A program made the position numbers and the translations under genes. The notes beneath the pieces are model-generated. The model saw only the letters and a list, made by a program, of their open reading frames with translations, did no database searches and was not told where the DNA came from. This document shows, in pieces, positions 19,022 to 25,849 of a stretch of 64,000 bases of DNA (position 1 is the stretch's first letter; each line of letters opens with the position of its first letter). This DNA comes from Pseudoalteromonas undina (GTDB lineage: Bacteria > Pseudomonadota > Gammaproteobacteria > Enterobacterales > Alteromonadaceae). The DNA lies in the NCBI RefSeq assembly GCF_000238275.3, contig NZ_AHCF03000003.1:1178001-1242000 (forward strand). Direction: 5' to 3'.

Positions 19022-20296
19022 ATGAATTACGCCTCGCAATCACATTTGGTTAAGTCGTTTGTGCTGGATGCGTCCGAAAAAACGGTGTCAAATCTTACTT
19101 TTGAAGACGATTATTCACTACAGCAATTCAAAGAATCAGCTTATAAGTTATTTTATGACATTATAACTGTGCCAGCTCCCTATCTTTATCAAGAGCCTAA
19201 TCCGATTGTTGAGCTGTTTAGGCTTATAGAATCCTCTTTAGGCTCTTTAAAATCATCACAAAAGGCAATTTTAAGCCAGTTAGAGAAATGGTGGGTAGAG
19301 TGGCATTTTGTCGCTTCAATGAATGTATCGCTTGAACGTGAAAACAAAGAACAAGACTATAATGTTATAAGCACTACCCAACACCCTATGCGCAAGCATG
19401 AGTTGAGTCATTATGCGCGGTTATTCACGATTCTACCCTTACCGGTATGTGATGTTTGTATGGTAACTGGTGATATTTTAAAAGTGAACCAACGTTTTAT
19501 TGATGTATTTGGTTACACGTTACAAGACGTACCTAATCTTAATGTTTGGTGGAAATTAGCCTACCCTGAAAAAGATTACAGAACATTTGCACAAACGTTA
19601 TGGCAGGAGTCACTTGAGCAAGCCAATCAAAATAATGATGATATTCCAGCTAATGATTACAGGATTTCTTGTAAAGATGGCAGTGAAATTGTGATGCAAG
19701 TTTCTGGTATCAGTGTTGAAGGAGAATTTATTGCTATATTCAACGATGCTACTGAGCGTTTAAAAACTCAAGAAATACTCAGTGATATGGCGTTTTTAGA
19801 CTCACTCACTAAAATAGCCAACAGGCGGCGCTTTGATGAAAAACTAACGTCTGAATTTAACAAGTTATCGAACGAGCATCGTGAGCTTTCGATGATCATT
19901 ATTGATATCGATAATTTTAAAAAGTATAACGACCGATATGGTCATCTCGAAGGAGATAAATGTTTATTTCAAGTTGCGCAAAAATTAGCTGAAACCGTCT
20001 GCAGGCCAGAAGATTTTGTAGCGCGATTCGGAGGAGAAGAGTTTGTCGTGCTGTTACCTCAAACAGGTAAGCAAGGGGCATTATTTATTGCCGAACAAAT
20101 ACAAAAATCGATTGAAAAAATGGCCATTCCCCACAAAGACAGCTTTACAGGTATATTGTCTGTCAGTATGGGAATAAACACCATAGAGCATGAACACGAT
20201 AGCGATCATGCGCAATTTTTTAAAAAAGCGGATAACGCACTTTATTACGCGAAAAAACAAGGAAGAAATTGTATTGCTTTAGCTACAGATAATTAG
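19022..20296 (+). CDS. PAS-GGDEF diguanylate cyclase
   Basis: A 424-residue protein predicted to make c-di-GMP from two GTP. Residues 1-125 are an unassigned helical N-terminal region, 130-245 a PAS-like sensor domain (NQRFIDVFGYTLQDVPN), and 255-424 a GGDEF domain. The active-site motif is GGEEF (337-341), and the product-inhibition I-site RxxD is present as RPED (328-331), so it should be active and feedback-controlled. No membrane segment is seen, so sensing is cytoplasmic. Its TAG stop lies inside the terminal repeat of the MITE-like element, but excising the element restores TAA at the same place, so the protein length is not changed. Confidence 0.93.
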   Translation: MNYASQSHLVKSFVLDASEKTVSNLTFEDDYSLQQFKESAYKLFYDIITVPAPYLYQEPNPIVELFRLIESSLGSLKSSQKAILSQLEKWWVEWHFVASMNVSLERENKEQDYNVISTTQHPMRKHELSHYARLFTILPLPVCDVCMVTGDILKVNQRFIDVFGYTLQDVPNLNVWWKLAYPEKDYRTFAQTLWQESLEQANQNNDDIPANDYRISCKDGSEIVMQVSGISVEGEFIAIFNDATERLKTQEILSDMAFLDSLTKIANRRRFDEKLTSEFNKLSNEHRELSMIIIDIDNFKKYNDRYGHLEGDKCLFQVAQKLAETVCRPEDFVARFGGEEFVVLLPQTGKQGALFIAEQIQKSIEKMAIPHKDSFTGILSVSMGINTIEHEHDSDHAQFFKKADNALYYAKKQGRNCIALATDN

Positions 20297-20561
20297 GGTC
20301 TGTTGACCTTTGCGGATTAAAATTTGTTCAAACTAGGGGCGGTTTAATCGCGGCGCGAGGTTTGTAACCTAGTGGGCTAAGTAAAAGCCGAGCAACAAAG
20401 AGTAAATCGCCCCTAGGCAGAACCCAAAGGGCAGCGCCTGTTTGGCATTGATGCTGCGTTATCGCCTATTTATGGGGAATAACCACACCACATAGGCTTT
20501 GCCTTGCCTAAATACCAAACAGACTGCTGCAAATTTAACCTTGAAAGGTCAACAGACCCTA
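20294..20561. mobile_element. MITE-like element with 18-bp terminal inverted repeats at a TA target
   Basis: The left end TAGGGTCTGTTGACCTTT (20294-20311) is the exact reverse complement of the right end AAAGGTCAACAGACCCTA (20544-20561), and pairing continues imperfectly inward. Two further inner stems are visible: TAGGGGCGGTTTA (20334-20346) with TAAATCGCCCCTA (20403-20415), and CTGTTTGGCATT (20438-20449) with AATACCAAACAG (20511-20522). No ORF for a transposase is present, so it is non-autonomous. The outermost TA at each end fits a duplicated TA target, as IS630/Tc1-type transposases produce. From memory, closely similar sequences recur in alteromonad genomes; I saw no second copy in this window. 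Confidence 0.8.
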
Positions 20562-20575
20562 ACGCAACTTGATGG

Positions 20576-21241
20576 TTAATTATCAATATCTTTGAATTGA
20601 CCGCTATTTATTCCCTCTAGCGTGTATTTACCGATACTGTAGCGAATTAAACGCAAAGTAGGATGGCCAACATGAGCTGTCATACGTCTAACTTGACGGT
20701 TTCTGCCTTCGTTAATTGTAATACTTAGCCATGATGTAGGTATTGATTTACGCTCTCGCACTGGAGGAGTCCTTGGCCAAAGCGCTGGTTCATCCATTAA
20801 AGATACTTCAGCGGGTAAGGTGATGCCATCTTTTAGTTCGACACCTTTATTTAAAGCATCGATAGATGCTTGTGTTGGGGTCCCTTCAACCTGAACCCAA
20901 TAGGTTTTGTTGGTTTTTTTACCAGGCGCTGTGAGCGTATTTTGTAACTTGCCGCAGTTTGTTAATAACAACAACCCTTCGCTGTCCCTGTCTAAACGAC
21001 CTGCTGCGTAAACATCTTTTATAGGAATAAAATCAGCCAATGTTTGCCTATTTTGATCGTCAGTGAACTGGCAAAGAACATCATAAGGTTTATTAAATAA
21101 AATGACTTTTTTATCGCTCTGCGCTATTGCCGGCTTTATTGGTCTTTTTACTGTCCTTTTATTGATACCACTTCGAGAGTAAGTACGGCCTGTATTGCGC
21201 TTACCCTTTGAGGAGGGCGAATGTTCAGTTTTATGCTTCAT
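20576..21241 (-). CDS. rluE: 23S rRNA pseudouridine(2457) synthase
   Basis: RsuA-family pseudouridine synthase that modifies U2457 of 23S rRNA in E. coli. Family motifs are [14 protein letters not shown], then [15 protein letters not shown] with catalytic Asp84, and the C-terminal [18 protein letters not shown]. The N-terminal 40 residues are lysine/arginine-rich. A GTG at 21250 could extend the frame, but the ATG at 21241 overlaps the tusE stop as TAATG, which fits coupled translation, so I prefer it. It is the last gene of the tus operon. Downstream lies the MITE-like element, whose hairpins may end the transcript. Confidence 0.92.
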   Translation of the reverse strand: MKHKTEHSPSSKGKRNTGRTYSRSGINKRTVKRPIKPAIAQSDKKVILFNKPYDVLCQFTDDQNRQTLADFIPIKDVYAAGRLDRDSEGLLLLTNCGKLQNTLTAPGKKTNKTYWVQVEGTPTQASIDALNKGVELKDGITLPAEVSLMDEPALWPRTPPVRERKSIPTSWLSITINEGRNRQVRRMTAHVGHPTLRLIRYSIGKYTLEGINSGQFKDIDN

Positions 21242-21570
21242 TAAATACACCGTGCAGGTTTAGGTAAACCCGCAATTTTAGTTGCTTGTTTGGCTGGCCC
21301 TTTAGGAAAAAGTTTGTATAAGTACATGCTGTTCCCTTTATCCTCACCGAGTGCTTTAGCCATGGCTTTGACTAACATTCTAATGGCTGGACTGGTGTTA
21401 TATTCAAGATAAAACTCTCGCACAAAGTTAACAACTTCCCAATGCTGCTCAGTTAATGTGATGTTTTCTTGCTCTGCAATAACATTGGCTAACTCTTTTG
21501 ACCAAACAGTATGATCTAGCAAATAACCTTGTTTATCAGTGTCTATTGTTTGATTATTAAATTCCAACAT
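21241..21570 (-). CDS. tusE: Sulfur relay protein TusE (DsrC family)
   Basis: TusE accepts persulfide sulfur from the TusBCD complex and passes it to MnmA for 2-thiouridine synthesis. The protein has 109 residues, normal for the family. The active cysteine is the penultimate residue (Cys108 in PKPARCI), exactly where DsrC/TusE proteins carry it. The ending [11 protein letters not shown]...[24 protein letters not shown] is diagnostic. It lies 3 bp after tusB and overlaps rluE, so it is part of one operon with tusDCB, unlike E. coli where tusE is separate. Confidence 0.95.
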   Translation of the reverse strand: MLEFNNQTIDTDKQGYLLDHTVWSKELANVIAEQENITLTEQHWEVVNFVREFYLEYNTSPAIRMLVKAMAKALGEDKGNSMYLYKLFPKGPAKQATKIAGLPKPARCI

Positions 21571-21573
21571 GGT

Positions 21574-21840
21574 TCACCAAGTAATTGATTGTTTTGCAGT
21601 TAAACTGAGGGTAACAAACTCATCATAGCTAATTGCTTTGTCGTTCATATTTAATGATATATCTCGAGCTTCTGCATCATCTTTTAAAATATAAAGTGAG
21701 TCAGCAAATTGTCTATATTGCCCTTTTGCAAAGCAAGCGTCACCCACGAGTAAAACACTGTCTGTGAGCATAATTAGATTATCTAAGCTGTGTGTACTGT
21801 AGTAATTCAGTGGTTTTGAAAAAATATGTAAAGTACTCAT
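21574..21840 (-). CDS. tusB: Sulfur relay protein TusB (DsrH family)
   Basis: An 88-residue subunit of the hexameric TusBCD complex that transfers sulfur from TusA to TusE. Its position, length and DsrH-type sequence (MSTLHIFSKPL, LTDSVLLVGDACFAKG) support the call. It overlaps tusC by 4 bp (ATGA) and is followed by tusE after 3 bp, so translation is coupled. Sequence conservation in this family is low, so the neighbours carry part of the weight. Confidence 0.88.
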   Translation of the reverse strand: MSTLHIFSKPLNYYSTHSLDNLIMLTDSVLLVGDACFAKGQYRQFADSLYILKDDAEARDISLNMNDKAISYDEFVTLSLTAKQSITW

Positions 21841-22193
21841 AGGGTCACCACATGCTGCTGATTGTGAATTAACTGTTTTTGGGCATTAAAGTTTACTATG
21901 TTTGCCTCAATGAGTAGTTCACTTTTACTTAAACCATAATCAATCAGTGACTTTTCACAAACGTAAATATTTTCAACATCATAGATTTCCAACATTTTAA
22001 TGTTTTTAAAAAAATCTTTGATACCTAAATTATTTGGCTTTTGGTTTTTTTTAAGCGCTAACACAGCTGGGCCGCTAAACAACCAGCTAATATTTTGATC
22101 TACGGCAGCAAAAATAAGGGTCATATCAAGTGCATCGCGGGTATGCATATCATCAAATGGGCTTGACTGACTAATTACGAGTACATTAATCAT
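21837..22193 (-). CDS. tusC: Sulfur relay protein TusC (DsrF family)
   Basis: A 118-residue DsrF-type subunit of the TusBCD sulfur-transfer complex. The N-terminus LVISQSSPFDDMHTRDALDMTLIFAAVDQNISWLFSGPAVLAL is the typical P-pattern of the family. It overlaps tusD by 4 bp upstream and tusB by 4 bp downstream, a fully coupled arrangement that fits the equal stoichiometry known for the complex. No catalytic cysteine is expected in this subunit. Confidence 0.93.
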   Translation of the reverse strand: MINVLVISQSSPFDDMHTRDALDMTLIFAAVDQNISWLFSGPAVLALKKNQKPNNLGIKDFFKNIKMLEIYDVENIYVCEKSLIDYGLSKSELLIEANIVNFNAQKQLIHNQQHVVTL

Positions 22194-22543
22194 TTAAATT
22201 GTATCCATTTATCTGCTTCACTGGCCAGCATGGCAAATTCAGCTAAGCCTGCAACAGCAAATGCGCCGGTATTCTTTATATCTAAGCCTCGCTTTTCAGC
22301 CGCAGTAACGCATAACATTAGGTTTATATTTTTTTCAGCCAGTTGCTGCCAAAGCGAGGGAGTACTTAACTCATCTGAGGCTAACTCAAAATGAGTTGAA
22401 GCATGATAAATACCATCTTGGTATAAAAATAACGCATCAACGCTATGTCCCTGCGCTAGGCAGGCATGAGCAAACTTAACAATACGTTGAGTGGTATCGT
22501 GATCTGATGGTGGAGTATGTAAAGAAAGTACAAAGCGTGCCAA
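22190..22543 (-). CDS. tusD: Sulfurtransferase TusD (DsrE family)
   Basis: The catalytic subunit of TusBCD. Its cysteine Cys78 in NLMLCVTAAEKRGL corresponds to the persulfide-carrying cysteine of E. coli TusD. The 117 residues are slightly shorter than the usual 128 or so. It is the first gene of the tusDCBE-rluE operon. A terminator hairpin ends 13 bp upstream of its start, so either the operon has a promoter overlapping that hairpin or it depends on read-through from the yccA-like gene. Confidence 0.93.
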   Translation of the reverse strand: MARFVLSLHTPPSDHDTTQRIVKFAHACLAQGHSVDALFLYQDGIYHASTHFELASDELSTPSLWQQLAEKNINLMLCVTAAEKRGLDIKNTGAFAVAGLAEFAMLASEADKWIQFK

Positions 22544-22555
22544 AACTATTCCAAT

Positions 22556-22583
22556 AAAAAAGCCCCAATAAAGGGGCTATTTT
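22556..22583 (-). terminator. Intrinsic terminator after the yccA-like gene
   Basis: On the minus strand AGCCCC (loop TTTATT) GGGGCT is followed by T6; plus-strand stem 22561-22578, T tract 22556-22561. It lies 16 bp after the yccA stop codon and 13 bp before the tusD start. Confidence 0.85.
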
Positions 22584-22598
22584 AACAGAACTATTTAA

Positions 22599-23264
22599 TT
22601 AGTCATTATTTGCGCCAAGTAAGGCAAGTAATGAAGTAAATAGGTTATATACGCTAAGGTATAAAGATACAGTTGCACGGATATAATTTGTTTCGCCGCC
22701 GTTAATGATTCTGCTCGTATCGAACAAAATTAGGCCAGACATGATTAATACAACTGCTGCGTTTAGAACCATAAACATTAACGAGCTACCTAAGAAAATA
22801 TTTACAATACTTGCCACGATAACCACAATTAAGCCTACAGTTAAAAAGCCACCCATGAATGAGAAGTCTTTTTTAGTGTTAAGCGCATAAGCAGATAAAC
22901 CAAAGAAGATTAACGCCGTAGAACCTAGCGCTTGCATAATTAGCATAGGGCCATTAGGTAATTGTGCGTAGTGATTTAGTAGAGGGCCTAAGCCGGCTCC
23001 CATTAATCCTGTAAACGCAAACACCCAAAATACACCAGATGCTGTATCTGCTTTTTTATTAACAACAAAAAGTAGACCAAATGAAACTAGTGTGAATACA
23101 AGTCCCATAAAGTAAGGTAATTGCAGTGCCATTGAAATACCGGCAGTGACTGCACTAAATGCAAGTGTCATTGCAAGTAAGAAATAAGTGTTTTTAAGCA
23201 CTTTGTTTGTTTCAATGGTCGACATTACCGGCTTTGCAGTATTGTACGATTGATTAAACGCCAT
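22599..23264 (-). CDS. yccA: Bax inhibitor-1/YccA family inner-membrane protein
   Basis: A 221-residue protein with about seven membrane helices of the BI-1 superfamily. E. coli YccA modulates the FtsH protease; other members leak calcium. Typical features are the polar N-terminal tail (SYNTAKPVMSTIETNKVLKNTYFLLAMTLAFSA) and the charged last helix region FDTSRIINGGETNYIRATVSLYLSVYNLF with the conserved aspartates. The start is the ATG at 23264, seven bases after AGGAG; a longer frame to 23360 has no ribosome site. Placement next to the tus genes mirrors the E. coli yccA-tusE neighbourhood. Confidence 0.93.
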   Translation of the reverse strand: MAFNQSYNTAKPVMSTIETNKVLKNTYFLLAMTLAFSAVTAGISMALQLPYFMGLVFTLVSFGLLFVVNKKADTASGVFWVFAFTGLMGAGLGPLLNHYAQLPNGPMLIMQALGSTALIFFGLSAYALNTKKDFSFMGGFLTVGLIVVIVASIVNIFLGSSLMFMVLNAAVVLIMSGLILFDTSRIINGGETNYIRATVSLYLSVYNLFTSLLALLGANND

Positions 23265-23476
23265 TGTAGAGCTCCTGTAAGTGAAACTAAGTAGTTCCTG
23301 TAATTTAACTAAAATTAGATTACCAACTCTTATATGTTTGGGCAAACCTTTGTAGATCAATAGACAACTAAATTTAAATAAAAGTTCATTTGCCGGTTAG
23401 GATTTGCTCTCATTGCTTTATGTTTAAACAAATTAGTTGTTTTTTAATCACTTGAACAAAAAAATGAAAAAAAAGC

Positions 23477-23505
23477 TTCACAAAGCCCAAGGGTTTCCCT
23501 ATTAT
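23477..23505 (+). promoter_or_regulatory. Promoter of the tRNA-Ser pair
   Basis: TTCACA (23477-23482), a 17-bp spacer and TATTAT (23500-23505) lie just upstream of the first tRNA. The GC-rich discriminator before the tRNA (GGCCGTGCGG region) is the kind expected of a promoter under stringent control. Confidence 0.6.
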
Positions 23506-23516
23506 TCAGGCCGTGC

Positions 23517-23607
23517 GGAGAGATGGCAGAGTGGTCGAATGCACCGGTCTTGAAAACCGGCAGGGGTTTATAGCCCCTCTAGGGTTCAAATCCCTATCTC
23601 TCCACCA
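23517..23607 (+). tRNA. tRNA-Ser(UGA), copy 1
   Basis: A 91-nt gene including the encoded CCA. The acceptor stem GGAGAGA pairs with TCTCTCC; the anticodon loop CTTGAAA gives anticodon UGA; the T arm is TAGGG-TTCAAAT-CCCTA; and a long variable arm AGGGG/CCCCT marks it as a class II serine tRNA. The base before CCA is A, whereas E. coli serine tRNAs carry G at position 73. Identical in sequence to copy 2, which begins 51 bp later. Confidence 0.97.
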
Positions 23608-23658
23608 CCTTATTAAAATAATTATGAGTACACTCTTACTTGTAGTTTATGCACTTTC

Positions 23659-23749
23659 GGAGAGATGGCAGAGTGGTCGAATGCACCGGTCTTGAAAACC
23701 GGCAGGGGTTTATAGCCCCTCTAGGGTTCAAATCCCTATCTCTCCACCA
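23659..23749 (+). tRNA. tRNA-Ser(UGA), copy 2
   Basis: Identical to the first copy across all 91 bases, including the CCA end and A73. The 51-bp spacer and the flanks are not repeated, so the duplication covers just the tRNA. Both copies probably form one transcript from the upstream promoter, ending at the terminator at 23759. Confidence 0.97.
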
Positions 23750-23758
23750 TTATCAGAT

Positions 23759-23784
23759 AAGCCCGCTATTTGCGGGCTTTTTTG
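23759..23784 (+). terminator. Intrinsic terminator of the tRNA-Ser transcript
   Basis: AAGCCCGC, loop TATTT, GCGGGCTT followed by further T residues, starting 10 bp after the second tRNA. Confidence 0.93.
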
Positions 23785-23921
23785 TGCCTCATATTCGCTA
23801 TATCTTTTTCAAAACCAAGCATATTCAGTTAAAAAATACGACCATAGTCTCTATTTATAAGCTTTGGCTCTTAGTGCATGCTTAGAAATTAAAGATTTAT
23901 GTTTTTGTTAAGGATCTTACA

Positions 23922-24302
23922 ATGAAACATCAACTCGCAAAAAGTGTCGCACTTTCATTATTATCTCCCGTTATTATTGGTAGTATGTTGGGGATTTACT
24001 ACGCATTGACTATGCGCGGTGACGCTGTTTCTATTTTTTTAGGACTATTAATGACCGCTATTGCTAACGCGCACATAGTGGGTTTAACTATGGCCGCGTT
24101 TGTTGTGCCGGGTTATTTACTTATGTTTAAGTATTCTAAGGTAAATTATTCTGGAGTATTAACACTGGGCTTGCTGGGTGGCGCTATTTTTAGTTATCTT
24201 TTGAGCGCCACTACAGGCGAGATCTTTTTAATCAATAGTGTGATGTCAGGGTTTGCCGCTGGACTGTTTTTATTCGGCCTGCGTAAATCGGTACAAAGTT
24301 AA
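23922..24302 (+). CDS. Small integral membrane protein of unknown function
   Basis: A 126-residue protein with about four hydrophobic helices (about residues 8-30, 38-64, 74-92 and 98-118) and short polar ends. An AAGGA at 23911-23915 supports the ATG at 23922. There is no cysteine, histidine cluster or recognisable motif, and I cannot place it in a named family. It stands alone between the tRNA genes and msrC. The coding frame has normal composition for the region, so it is probably a real gene. Confidence 0.72.
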   Translation: MKHQLAKSVALSLLSPVIIGSMLGIYYALTMRGDAVSIFLGLLMTAIANAHIVGLTMAAFVVPGYLLMFKYSKVNYSGVLTLGLLGGAIFSYLLSATTGEIFLINSVMSGFAAGLFLFGLRKSVQS

Positions 24303-24430
24303 TTGCGGAATATTTAATCAAGTGTGTCGTAAAACCATGTAATTTCCTTTTTTTTACCCGCAAAAGGTTTCAATTTTTAGTGACAAAGAGTACCTTTAGC
24401 TACTGTATGTTTAATAAGAAGTAGTTTGGT

Positions 24431-24889
24431 ATGCAAAAGCACGATTTTTACCAGTCATTAGTTAAGCAAACTGAATCGCTGATAGGCGGTGAATCAAACA
24501 TAATTGCTAATATGGCAAATATAAGCGCGCTGTTATTTACCTCTTTAGAAGATGTGAATTGGGCGGGCTTTTATTTTATGGATTCACCATCAGAATTGGT
24601 ACTTGGTCCATTTCAAGGCAATCCAGCTTGTATTCGTATTCCAGTAGGAAAAGGGGTATGTGGCACTGCTGCGGCGGCCGAGCAAACCCAATTAATTTCA
24701 GATGTGCATGCTTTTGACGGTCATATAGCCTGTGATGCAGCATCAAATTCTGAGATAGTTGTACCTATCATGAAAAATGGATCTGTATTTGCGGTACTAG
24801 ACATAGATAGCCCAAGTATTGGCCGATTTGATACTGATGACCAAGCAGGGCTTGAAGCACTTGTAAAATGCTTAGAGGCTAGCCTGTAA
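24431..24889 (+). CDS. msrC: Free methionine-(R)-sulfoxide reductase (GAF domain)
   Basis: A 152-residue single GAF-domain enzyme that reduces free L-methionine-(R)-sulfoxide with thioredoxin. The three conserved cysteines of the family are all present: Cys67 in GNPACIRIP, Cys77 in GKGVCGTAAA and the catalytic Cys101 in HIACDAASNSEIVVP. NWAGFYF is another signature. The Shine-Dalgarno before the ATG (AAGAAGTAG) is weak. Its stop overlaps the start of the next gene as TAATG, so the two are translated together, with proQ and prc downstream on the same strand. Confidence 0.94.
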   Translation: MQKHDFYQSLVKQTESLIGGESNIIANMANISALLFTSLEDVNWAGFYFMDSPSELVLGPFQGNPACIRIPVGKGVCGTAAAAEQTQLISDVHAFDGHIACDAASNSEIVVPIMKNGSVFAVLDIDSPSIGRFDTDDQAGLEALVKCLEASL

Positions 24890-25167
24890 TGAAAGACTTG
24901 CTAAATGTTCAAGACTACCTTTTTGCCGTTCAAGATGTTGGTGATTGGGAAGGGGATGAAGAACATGTAGCGGAAACGCTCAATGATTTGATTCACATGG
25001 CATGGGATCGTCTACCTGATGATTTAGACTGTGATTCAATTGATGAAATTATAAATGGTATTTGGGAACATTTACGTGGTGATATGGCTGTGATTGAAGC
25101 TGACTTTGAAGAGTTAGCTGATTGGTGTATCCACTATGTTGATTCTGCCCTTGATGAAAAGATGTGA
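24889..25167 (+). CDS. Small acidic protein of unknown function, coupled to msrC
   Basis: A 92-residue soluble protein, very rich in Asp and Glu, mainly helical, with conserved-looking aromatic positions (VGDWEGDEEHV, MAWDRLP, IWEHL, LADWCIHYV). Its ATG overlaps the msrC stop codon (TAATG), and proQ follows after 16 bp, so it belongs to the msrC-proQ-prc transcription unit. Its strong negative charge next to a very basic RNA chaperone gene is suggestive but proves nothing. I do not recognise the family. Confidence 0.78.
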   Translation: MKDLLNVQDYLFAVQDVGDWEGDEEHVAETLNDLIHMAWDRLPDDLDCDSIDEIINGIWEHLRGDMAVIEADFEELADWCIHYVDSALDEKM

Positions 25168-25183
25168 TTAAATAGGTTCTAAA

Positions 25184-25822
25184 ATGGAAACCACAAACAA
25201 GCTAAAAGATATTAATGAAGTATTGGAGTTCTTATATCAAGAATTTCCACAATGTTTTAAACAAAAAGAGGGCATTCAGCCGCTTAAAGTAGGTATTTTT
25301 AAAGATATCGCTGAGCGTATTGAAGGCTCTGAAAAAGTTAGTAAGACACAAGTTCGTCAAGCACTTAGAAAATACACATCTAACTGGCGCTACCTTGAAG
25401 CGGTTACTAAATCTGAATTTAGAATCGATCTTGACGGAAATCAAGGCGAAAAAGTTGAGCAAGAGCATATTGACCACGCACAAAAAGCGTTGGAAGAAAG
25501 CCGTGCTAAAATGGCAAAGCGTAAAAAGCAGCAACGCCCTCGTCAAGATTCAGAAGCAAAATCTTTCAAAAAGAAACCAGCTAACGCGGCTAAAAATTCA
25601 TCGGCTGCAGCAAAGCCTGCAAAAGCCGCTGCGCCTAAGCGTTCAGGAAAAGTTGAACCTTTACCAGCAGGCGAGGTCAAGGTTAATAACAAGGTTAAAG
25701 TTAAACTTGGCCAAGCACTTGTTAATGCAGTAATCACTGAAGTAAACAAAGACGATGTTCACGTTGAATTAGTGACCGGTATGCAAGTAAAAACCAAAGC
25801 CGACAGCTTATACATCATTTAA
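25184..25822 (+). CDS. proQ: RNA chaperone ProQ
   Basis: A 212-residue RNA-binding protein that matches small RNAs with mRNAs and stabilises 3' ends. The N-terminal FinO-like domain spans about 1-115 (VLEFLYQEFPQCF, LKVGIFKDI, VRQALRKYTSNWRYL), a basic Lys/Ala/Pro linker 116-160, and the C-terminal SH3/KOW-like domain about 162-212 (VKVNNKVKVKLGQ). Both domains are complete and the length is close to E. coli ProQ (232). It is followed by prc after 27 bp, as in E. coli, where ProQ and Prc were linked through ProP regulation. Confidence 0.96.
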   Translation: METTNKLKDINEVLEFLYQEFPQCFKQKEGIQPLKVGIFKDIAERIEGSEKVSKTQVRQALRKYTSNWRYLEAVTKSEFRIDLDGNQGEKVEQEHIDHAQKALEESRAKMAKRKKQQRPRQDSEAKSFKKKPANAAKNSSAAAKPAKAAAPKRSGKVEPLPAGEVKVNNKVKVKLGQALVNAVITEVNKDDVHVELVTGMQVKTKADSLYII

Positions 25823-25849
25823 GTTGCGAAAAAAATTAAGGAGTTGTGT

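Noticed and set aside
20291..20561. Truncation of the GGDEF protein by the mobile element
   Set aside because: Removing the element with one TA restores TAA at the same codon, so the coding region was not shortened.
21242..21250. GTG at 21250 as the start of rluE
   Set aside because: It lies within tusE with no separate ribosome site, while the ATG at 21241 overlaps the tusE stop in the common TAATG form.
23513..23885. Two overlapping ORFs of about 60-78 codons with near-identical protein sequence
   Set aside because: They are frames read through the two tRNA-Ser genes; the repeated protein sequence is just the duplicated tRNA.
25320..25733. 137-codon plus-strand frame inside proQ
   Set aside because: An alternative frame of the lysine-rich proQ sequence, with low-complexity Lys/Leu product and no ribosome site.
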